NCBI RefSeq assembly: GCF_900166665.1
Contig: NZ_LT800494.1
Span: forward strand, 1,482,440-1,546,034
Direction of reading: 5' to 3'
Source of the DNA: Cytobacillus gottheilii
GTDB taxonomy: Bacteria > Bacillota > Bacilli > Bacillales > Cytobacillaceae
DNA: 63,595 nucleotides
This document shows, in pieces, positions 57,682-63,595 of this stretch (within the stretch, counting starts at the first letter, position 1; every line of letters begins with the position of its first letter). The notes beneath the pieces were generated by a model, which was not told the origin of the DNA, made no database searches, and saw nothing but the letters and a program-made list of their open reading frames with translations. A program made the position numbers and the translations under genes.

Positions 57682-59541
57682 GTGAAAAAAATCACGATGC
57701 CCAAAATTTCTATTACTGCGATTGCAATCCTATTATTATGGATTAAAACTTATATTGTTTACAAAACAAGTTTTGATATCCCAATCGACAACTGGAAGCA
57801 AGAGCTCATTTTGTTTATGAATCCTTTAAGCTTTTTATTGATTATTTTAGGTGTTGGATTATTCTTAAAAGAGAAAAAAAGAAATATATATATAGGAACA
57901 ACCACCATTGTTATCTCATTTGTCCTTTATGCAAACGTTGTCTTTTACCGATTTTATAATGATTATATAACCATTCCCGTCTTATTTCAGACAAGCAATA
58001 TGAGTGATCTTGGCAGCAGTGTAAGTGAATTGCTCCATTTCAGTGACCTGCTTTATTTTGCGGATGTATTCATTATTTTTCTTGTGATCCTATTGAAACC
58101 GGCATTTGCTGTAGACAAACAATATACAAAAATAAGCAGGACTGCTTTTTTTATTACAGCTGCAGCGGTGGCTTTCTTAAACATTGGTTTGGCGGAATCA
58201 CAATGGTCTAATCTTCTGACACGCACCTTTGATCGTGAAGTACTGGTGAAAAATATTGGTACATACAATTACCATGTTTATGACTTGTTTTTGCAGACAA
58301 AATCATCCGCTCAGCGGGCAATGGCAGATGGAAGCGAACTCGCTGATATTAATCAATATATTCAAGAAAGCTATACTCCTCCCAATGATCAATTATTCGG
58401 AGCAGCGAAAGACAAAAATGTGTATTTGATTGCCATGGAATCTGTGCAAAGCTTCGTAGTTGATCAAACAATTAATGGAGAAGAAATCACACCATTTTTA
58501 AATGACTTTATAAAAGAAAGCTATTATTTTGATCAATTTTATCACCAGACAGCACAGGGGAAATCGTCTGATGCCGAATTTATTGTTGACACTGCATTGT
58601 ATCCTCTAGGCAGAGGTGCTGTTTTTTTCACACACTCAGGGAATCAATATGATGCTATGCCTGGAATCCTGAGGGAAAATGGATATACAACTGCAACCTT
58701 CCATGCAAATAATAAAAGCTTTTGGAACCGTGATATTATGTACAATAGCCTAGGTTACGACCGTTTTTATTCATTGCCGTATTATGAGGTGAATCAGGAT
58801 AACTCAGTAGGATGGGGCTTAAAGGATATTGAATTCTTTGAACAATCAATTGAACATATTAAAGATTTGCCTTCACCATTTTTGGCAAAGTTTATTACCC
58901 TTACAAATCATTTTCCGTTTGAATTAAAAGAAAATGATCAACTGATGGAACCATATGCCTCTGGAGACAGTATCGTCGATAATTACTTCCAAACAGTCCG
59001 TTACACAGATGAAGCGATTAAGCAGTTTGTTCATAACCTGAAAAAAGAGGGATTATATGAAGAGTCAATCATTGTTCTCTATGGTGATCACTATGGAATA
59101 TCAGAGAATCATAATCACACGATGGGTGAGTTTTTAGGTCAGGAAGTGACTCCGCTCGTCAGCATGGACCTGCAGCGGGTTCCATTTGTTATTCATATCC
59201 CAGGACAAAAAGGAGAAACCATTTCAACGGTGGCCGGCCAAATTGATGTGAAGCCTACACTGCTAAATTTACTTGGAATTGAGACAAGAAATGCCTTCCA
59301 ATTTGGTGAGGATCTCTTTTCGGAAAATCATTCGCAGTTTACGGTGCTGAGGGATGGAAGTTTTATTTCTGAAGATTACGTCTATACTCGCAATACTTGT
59401 TATGATCGGAGTACAGAAAAACAAATTGGAAAAAATGAATGTGGCGCATTTATTGAGCAAGCCGAAAAGGAGCTTGGATATTCAGATGCCATTATTAATG
59501 GTGATTTGCTTAGATTTTATACAGATTTTCATGAATATTAA
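57682..59541 (+). CDS. yqgS: Lipoteichoic acid synthase-type sulfatase YqgS
   Basis: LtaS family: transfers glycerol phosphate from phosphatidylglycerol to build or prime lipoteichoic acid on the outer face of the membrane. The 619 residues have five N-terminal membrane segments (about 10-175) and an extracellular sulfatase-like domain. Metal-site residues are in AMESVQSF (E253) and YGDHYGIS. The nucleophile motif reads GKSSDAEF with S295 where LtaS has Thr (GKTSD). The start is GTG at 57682, 10 bases after AAGGAGG. An ATG at 57677 gives only ATG GCG TGA. It is a YqgS-type paralogue by context. Confidence 0.9.
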   Translation: MKKITMPKISITAIAILLLWIKTYIVYKTSFDIPIDNWKQELILFMNPLSFLLIILGVGLFLKEKKRNIYIGTTTIVISFVLYANVVFYRFYNDYITIPVLFQTSNMSDLGSSVSELLHFSDLLYFADVFIIFLVILLKPAFAVDKQYTKISRTAFFITAAAVAFLNIGLAESQWSNLLTRTFDREVLVKNIGTYNYHVYDLFLQTKSSAQRAMADGSELADINQYIQESYTPPNDQLFGAAKDKNVYLIAMESVQSFVVDQTINGEEITPFLNDFIKESYYFDQFYHQTAQGKSSDAEFIVDTALYPLGRGAVFFTHSGNQYDAMPGILRENGYTTATFHANNKSFWNRDIMYNSLGYDRFYSLPYYEVNQDNSVGWGLKDIEFFEQSIEHIKDLPSPFLAKFITLTNHFPFELKENDQLMEPYASGDSIVDNYFQTVRYTDEAIKQFVHNLKKEGLYEESIIVLYGDHYGISENHNHTMGEFLGQEVTPLVSMDLQRVPFVIHIPGQKGETISTVAGQIDVKPTLLNLLGIETRNAFQFGEDLFSENHSQFTVLRDGSFISEDYVYTRNTCYDRSTEKQIGKNECGAFIEQAEKELGYSDAIINGDLLRFYTDFHEY

Positions 59542-59678
59542 TGATAGTATCTGGTCAGCTTTCTTTACGATAAATCCAAACGTTTTCTCCTTTTATTCTG
59601 TGTTTAGCAATTAAACGTTGTCATTATCCTCCTCCTTACCTCATACAGTATAAATGATGGAAAGGAGGAGTGAATAGT

Positions 59679-60866
59679 ATGGAAATTACTGTTCGTTCAG
59701 GTGACTCATTATGGTACTATAGTCAGCTGTTTATGGTTCCATTAAATTTAATTATTGATTCTAATCCAAATATAAACCCATCCGCTCTGCAAATTGGGCA
59801 GGAGGTGCAAATCCCCGGTTTTACGATTGATCGATATACAATAAAAAGAGGGGATACTTTTTGGAAATTAAGTGCAGGCCGGCATCTTTCTGCAGATGCA
59901 CTGATGTTAGTTAATCAAGACATCAATCCTAATCAGCTGCCAATCGGATCAACAGTCGATTTGCCTAAAAGAGTGATTACACCGTCGCTAAACAGGCGTA
60001 TGAATTATACATTTGAATCTCTGCAAACGGATCTTTCTTCTTTAAAAGAAGTCTTTCCATTTATTCAAATTAACGACATTGGAGAAAGTGTTCTAGGGAA
60101 ACCAATACAAGAAATTAAAATTGGCACGGGACCAAAGAAAGTGCAGATCAATGCGTCATTTCATGCAAATGAATGGATTACGACGCCAATCTTAATGGCA
60201 TTGGTTAATAATTACTTGCTTGCTCTAACGAATATGCGTCCGATTCGAGGTTTAAACGTTCTGCCTTATTACCAAAATGTCAGCTTATCAATTGTTCCAA
60301 TGGTTAATCCTGATGGAGTTAATCTTGTTTTAAATGGTCCTCCACCTCAGATGAGGGAGGAAGTTCTAAGGATTAACAATGGCAGCTCTGACTTTTCAGG
60401 CTGGAAAGCCAATATAAGAGGCGTGGATTTAAATAATCAATATCCAGCCAAGTGGGATGTAGAAAAGGAACGGAAAGAAGAAAAAGCACCAGCACCAAGA
60501 GATTTTCCTGGTGATGCACCATTAACAGAGCCAGAAGCAGTTGCAATGGCAAATTATGCAAGAGAAAATCAATTTGACAGAATGCTTGCCTTTCATACAC
60601 AAGGAGAAGAATTTTATTGGGGATATGAAGGATTGGAGCCGCCAGAATCTCAAACGATTGCAGCTGAATTTGAACGTGTCAGCGGCTATGCATCTGTACA
60701 ATATATTGACAGTTTTGCAGGCTATAAGGATTGGTTCATTCAAGAATTCCGTATGCCTGCCTTTACCATTGAATTAGGTCAAGGAATTAATCCATTGCCA
60801 TTATCGCAGTTTGATGAAATATACGAAGAAGTGCTCGGCATTTTCCTAGCCTCTCTCTATATGTAA
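59679..60866 (+). CDS. yqgT: Gamma-D-glutamyl-meso-diaminopimelate peptidase (LysM plus M14)
   Basis: Zinc carboxypeptidase-type endopeptidase that cleaves gamma-D-Glu-diaminopimelate bonds in wall peptides. The 395 residues have two N-terminal LysM modules (about 4-48 and 52-96) and an M14 domain (about 110-395). Zinc and catalytic motifs are ASFHANEWITT (HxxE, near 161-171), FHTQGEEFYW near 309-318 and the Glu in FTIELGQGINPLP. AAAGGAGG is 10 bases from ATG 59679 and only one from an in-frame GTG at 59670. No signal peptide is seen, so it may act in the cytosol or spore mother cell. Confidence 0.9.
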   Translation: MEITVRSGDSLWYYSQLFMVPLNLIIDSNPNINPSALQIGQEVQIPGFTIDRYTIKRGDTFWKLSAGRHLSADALMLVNQDINPNQLPIGSTVDLPKRVITPSLNRRMNYTFESLQTDLSSLKEVFPFIQINDIGESVLGKPIQEIKIGTGPKKVQINASFHANEWITTPILMALVNNYLLALTNMRPIRGLNVLPYYQNVSLSIVPMVNPDGVNLVLNGPPPQMREEVLRINNGSSDFSGWKANIRGVDLNNQYPAKWDVEKERKEEKAPAPRDFPGDAPLTEPEAVAMANYARENQFDRMLAFHTQGEEFYWGYEGLEPPESQTIAAEFERVSGYASVQYIDSFAGYKDWFIQEFRMPAFTIELGQGINPLPLSQFDEIYEEVLGIFLASLYM

Positions 60867-60985
60867 CAAACGCTTGTTTTTTGGGGCGGAAGAAAAGTAT
60901 AATAGCTTGAAGTCTATATTGCTCGAACTCAACAAAGCAATGGGACATCGTTCTATGCACATAAAATTTTTCTTGCAAAAAGTAC

Positions 60986-61010
60986 AAAAAGCCGGTCTCG
61001 GCTTTTTGTT
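60986..61010 (+). terminator. Terminator after yqgT
   Basis: AAAAAGCC (60986-60993) and GGCTTTTT (61000-61007) with a six-base loop, then GTT. It lies about 120 bases after the yqgT stop. Confidence 0.75.
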
Positions 61011-61155
61011 GTTTTCTTTTATACTTCAGGAAGGTATAAATTAGCAGCGCAGGGAAACCGGGCATAGTAGATTATCTTTAAAAATATTGAAATAATTGAA
61101 ACGTTTTTTACATATGGACGTACAAATTAATAGTGAATGAAAGGAGGGGAAGAAG

Positions 61156-62322
61156 ATGAGTAATTGTCAGAAGCAAAAGTCGAATATGCATGTTAAACCT
61201 GCCTATTTACATGTGGGTTTTTTTCTGGTTTTGGCATTTTCTCTTCTTCTCTTGTCAGGCTGTCAAAAGGACGATGACAGTGAAATCGAGGCGGATGGCA
61301 AGGAGGCGAATCCTCCAGAAGCTATAATTGAGCCTAAGGAAGAAATCGTTCCTATTGAGGTGGAAAGCGGGCAATTTTCCGGAATTCATGGATGGTTATC
61401 AGAGGAAACGGTTTTATATACTGTTTCAAAAGGTGCAAGTTCTGATATTTATATAAATAACCTTTATACAGGTGAGAAATCATTAATATACACATCGGAA
61501 CTGCCAATTGTGGATGTCTTAATAAGTCCTGATAAGGAACATCTTTTTATACATACATCCGTCTCTACATATGAAGGACTCCTCACGGTCACGGATCGTC
61601 AAGGAAAAGTAATGGATTCACAATCTTTGACAGCTGCTGAGCTTACTTACACTTGGAATCCGTATAATCCAAACCTGATTCTTATATCTGCTTTTTCTGA
61701 AGACTGGACATTTTCTTCATACCTAATGAATATTGAAGAAAAAAGTTTAAATGAGCTGACTTTAAAAGAACCGTTTGTGGAGTGGTTAAATAGCGGTGAG
61801 GTTGTATATCTTGACTGGAGTTCAGAAAATCCTGCTTTGTTTGCGCCGCTTGTTAAGCAAGCCATTGACAGTGAACAAAATGAAGTCATACTTGATCAAA
61901 TTTTTCAGGTTAAAGGGTTTGAAAAAGGGATTATGACGATTACTGCTGAAAATGATAAAATGGATAAAGCTGTTTACACCTTTATGACTGATCAGTTTGA
62001 GGTTTTATCTTCCTTCTCTGTTCCGCAGCTGACAAATTATTCAGATTGGCTAATACCTTATTCTGATTTCGTTAAGAATCAATCTTTTCTCTCTTTCCAG
62101 CCTTTACATAGCTCAGAAGCAGATTTATATCAGAATGGATTTCAGCTAATTAACACAAATTTGAGCAGTGGAGAAAGGGAAATTCTGCTGGAAAATGCAG
62201 AAAATGAGCCGCTCAGTTGTTCACCAGATGGGAACGCTTGTCTTTATGGGTATTACTTTGAGAAGCTGATACTATTGGAAAAAGGCGAGATTGTTTCTTT
62301 AGTAAAAGAAGAAGTTTTATAA
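61156..62322 (+). CDS. yqgU: YqgU-like lipoprotein
   Basis: 388 residues with a lipoprotein signal ending LLLLSGC (Cys 36), followed by an acidic linker and a beta-rich domain. Repeated motifs such as LISPDKEHLFIHTS, LIYTSEL and CSPDGNACLYGYY suggest a beta-propeller-like fold. Function unknown. AAAGGAGGGG precedes the ATG at 61156. It is followed 18 bases later by yqgV, as in B. subtilis. Confidence 0.85.
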   Translation: MSNCQKQKSNMHVKPAYLHVGFFLVLAFSLLLLSGCQKDDDSEIEADGKEANPPEAIIEPKEEIVPIEVESGQFSGIHGWLSEETVLYTVSKGASSDIYINNLYTGEKSLIYTSELPIVDVLISPDKEHLFIHTSVSTYEGLLTVTDRQGKVMDSQSLTAAELTYTWNPYNPNLILISAFSEDWTFSSYLMNIEEKSLNELTLKEPFVEWLNSGEVVYLDWSSENPALFAPLVKQAIDSEQNEVILDQIFQVKGFEKGIMTITAENDKMDKAVYTFMTDQFEVLSSFSVPQLTNYSDWLIPYSDFVKNQSFLSFQPLHSSEADLYQNGFQLINTNLSSGEREILLENAENEPLSCSPDGNACLYGYYFEKLILLEKGEIVSLVKEEVL

Positions 62323-62340
62323 GAAGGGAATGTATTAAAT

Positions 62341-62649
62341 ATGGCAATAGTTGATGTAACAGTCATTCCAATCGGAACAAAAACGCCTAGTGTAAGTATG
62401 TATGTGGCAGAGGTTCAGAAAATCCTAACATCCTATGAGGAAGCGGGTGTCATTCGTTTTCAGCTGACCCCGATGAATACAATCATTGAAGGTGAACTGC
62501 CTGTGTTATTTGAAGTTATTCAAAAAATCCACGAAGCACCTTTTCATCAGGATATTAAACGGGTCGCTACCAATATTCGCATTGATGACCGCCGTGATGT
62601 TCAAAGAAAGATGGAAGATAAGGTGAAACGAGTTCAATCTTTATTGTGA
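62341..62649 (+). CDS. yqgV: MTH1187/YqgV family thiamine-binding-like protein
   Basis: 102 residues of the DUF77 / MTH1187 family, a small ferredoxin-like alpha-beta fold that binds thiamine derivatives in characterised relatives. Motifs are VTVIPIGTKTPSVSMYVAEV near 6-25 and FQLTPMNTIIEGEL near 40-53. GAAGGGAATG lies about 10 bases before the ATG at 62341. It forms an operon with yqgU, ending at a strong terminator. Confidence 0.9.
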   Translation: MAIVDVTVIPIGTKTPSVSMYVAEVQKILTSYEEAGVIRFQLTPMNTIIEGELPVLFEVIQKIHEAPFHQDIKRVATNIRIDDRRDVQRKMEDKVKRVQSLL

Positions 62650-62653
62650 GACT

Positions 62654-62694
62654 AAAAAGAAGAGGATTGCCATCGCGGCAATCCTCTTCTTTAT
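62654..62694. terminator. Convergent terminator between yqgV and yqgW
   Basis: AGAAGAGGATTGCC (62658-62671) and GGCAATCCTCTTCT (62677-62690) are fully complementary with a five-base loop, flanked by A and T residues. Confidence 0.92.
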
Positions 62695-62701
62695 ACCTGA
62701 C

Positions 62702-62875
62702 TTAGTGTACAGCTGGGTAACCGCTGTTGATTAATGTCATGACCGCGAACCAGCCAAAAACAGCTAAAGTTCCTCCGCCAAAGACAATTCCAAGTAAATT
62801 CTTGTTTTTTAGCGCACTAATTGTACCAAACAGTGCCAGCAGTGCTGTTAAAGCAAAGATAATGACAAGTCCCAT
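62702..62875 (-). CDS. yqgW: DUF2759 small membrane protein YqgW
   Basis: 57 residues read on the minus strand: MGLVIIFALTALLALFGTIS forms the first membrane segment, and a second follows from GIVFGGGTLAVF to MTLINSGYPAVH. AAAGGAGGC is six to seven bases upstream of the ATG at 62875. The size, two-helix layout and place between yqgV and yqgX match YqgW. Function unknown. Confidence 0.85.
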   Translation of the reverse strand: MGLVIIFALTALLALFGTISALKNKNLLGIVFGGGTLAVFGWFAVMTLINSGYPAVH

Positions 62876-63225
62876 GAGTTAGCCTCCTTTATGGATTTGC
62901 AGCAGGCGAAAAGCCTTGTACAGTTTACTATGTACTTCTTTTGCCCATGGCTAAACGTAAAATGAATGCTTTCTTCATATACAGGATAGGAAGCGCAAAT
63001 TAAACGTTTACAAATGGCCAGTAGCTGACTGCATTTTTAAGAAGTATTTACCTTACTATCATTATGCATTCATTATTATTTTATAAGTTTTTCGAGAATT
63101 TGTCGAGATCTAAAAATGACACTTATATGTCTTTCAGGCAATGAATAATATCACTTTGACCAAAGATTTAAAGGTTTGGTGCAAATGTTATTAGCAGGGA
63201 GTGTCTATACGTCGCATGCTTCTCA

Positions 63226-63254
63226 TTAACATCTTGATTGATGTAGTGTAAAAT
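63226..63254 (+). promoter_or_regulatory. Sigma-A type promoter of yqgX
   Basis: TTAACA (63226-63231) and TAAAAT (63249-63254), each five of six to consensus, with a 17-base spacer. It is 35 bases before the gene start. The preceding 62876-63225 holds nothing else that I can support. Confidence 0.65.
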
Positions 63255-63289
63255 GAAGGAAACATAAGGACTAGTTGGAGGTAGAGTAA

Positions 63290-63595
63290 ATGAAATGGCA
63301 TTGTATTCCTTTAGGAGCATTACAGACCAATTGTTATGTTTTAGCAATGGAGAATCAGTCTTGTTTAATTGTTGATCCAGGCGGAGAAGCTGAAAAGCTT
63401 ATTAGCTTTTTGAATGAAAAAAAATACCAGCCAACCGCCATATTACTTACACATGCTCATTTTGATCATATTGGTGCACTTGATGAGATTCGTGAGCATT
63501 TTGGGATTCCTGTTTATTTACACGAACAAGAAGCCAGCTGGCTCCTTGATCCATCTTTAAATGGCTCGCAATTTTTTCAAATTGGCTCATTAATG
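63290..63595 (+). CDS. yqgX: Metallo-beta-lactamase fold hydrolase YqgX (partial)
   Basis: The gene runs off the end of the window after 102 codons. It begins MKWHCIPLGALQTNCYVLAM and contains the metal-binding motif THAHFDHIG near 55-63 (HxHxDH), typical of glyoxalase II-like MBL hydrolases. B. subtilis YqgX is a bacillithiol-linked glyoxalase II-like protein of about 210 residues. GGAGG precedes the ATG at 63290. The frame is open to the last base. Confidence 0.92.
   Translation, partial: MKWHCIPLGALQTNCYVLAMENQSCLIVDPGGEAEKLISFLNEKKYQPTAILLTHAHFDHIGALDEIREHFGIPVYLHEQEASWLLDPSLNGSQFFQIGSLM

Overview
The window is a low-GC Firmicute chromosome segment from the Bacillaceae. Gene content and order follow the Bacillus subtilis cdd-era-recO-glyQS-sigA-yqf-yqg-pst-glcK block almost gene for gene. 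Strong AGGAGG-type ribosome binding sites, many TTG and GTG starts, a glycine T-box, sporulation-related genes and a C-terminal-cluster Fnr all fit a spore-forming aerobe or facultative anaerobe. Sequence and layout resemble Bacillus or Cytobacillus-like genomes; I cannot name a species. I see no prophage, insertion sequence transposase, CRISPR array, rRNA or tRNA.

Layout. 1-553: gene-free, with remnants of a short degenerate repeat. 554-11914: housekeeping block (cdd, era, yqzL, recO, T-box with glyQS, ccpN-yqfL, yqxD-dnaG-sigA). 12012-14462: a small membrane protein, an acyl-CoA dehydrogenase and cytochrome c550. 14772-18324: trmK-yqfO, then ispH and yqfQ on the minus strand. 18551-18797: two tandem copies of a hairpin repeat. 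18913-26778: cshB-nfo, yqfT, a Zur-controlled zinc uptake operon, yqfW, yqfX, ispG and yqfZ. 26941-30720: yqgB, a Na/Pi cotransporter and yqgC, interspersed with a second repeat family. 30785-36006: Fnr-like regulator divergent from sodA, yqgE, pbpA. 36111-42823: a chemoreceptor followed by pstSCAB-phoU, both behind matching Pho boxes. 42850-47653: yqzC-yqzD and a three-gene DUF4912 / GH57-like-GT4 / unknown operon. 47710-52351: rpmG, yqgN, DUF92, ldh, yqgO, gluP. 52683-54143: a lone SpoVAF-like germination protein. 54749-63595: yqgQ-glcK, a VOC protein with a decayed partner gene, an LTA synthase paralogue, yqgT, yqgU, yqgV, yqgW and the start of yqgX.

How the parts work together. The first block covers translation, replication priming, the main sigma factor and control of gluconeogenesis. 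IspG and IspH, both here, are the last two enzymes of the MEP isoprenoid pathway. The zinc operon and its own Fur-family repressor form a closed control loop. The stretch from about 28 to 43 kb is rich in phosphate functions: a Na/Pi symporter, a high-affinity Pst system, PhoU and a chemoreceptor whose promoter carries four PhoP half-sites.

Most interesting points: (1) the chemoreceptor upstream of pstS has a Pho box with exactly the same geometry as pstS, suggesting phosphate-starvation-induced taxis; (2) two repeat families whose copies keep complementary arms while the arm sequence changes; (3) an operon built around a GH57-like domain that lacks the catalytic Glu motif, fused to a GT4 glycosyltransferase; (4) an Fnr-type iron-sulfur regulator divergent from sodA; (5) yqxD apparently starting at AUU; (6) an LTA synthase paralogue with Ser at the catalytic Thr position.
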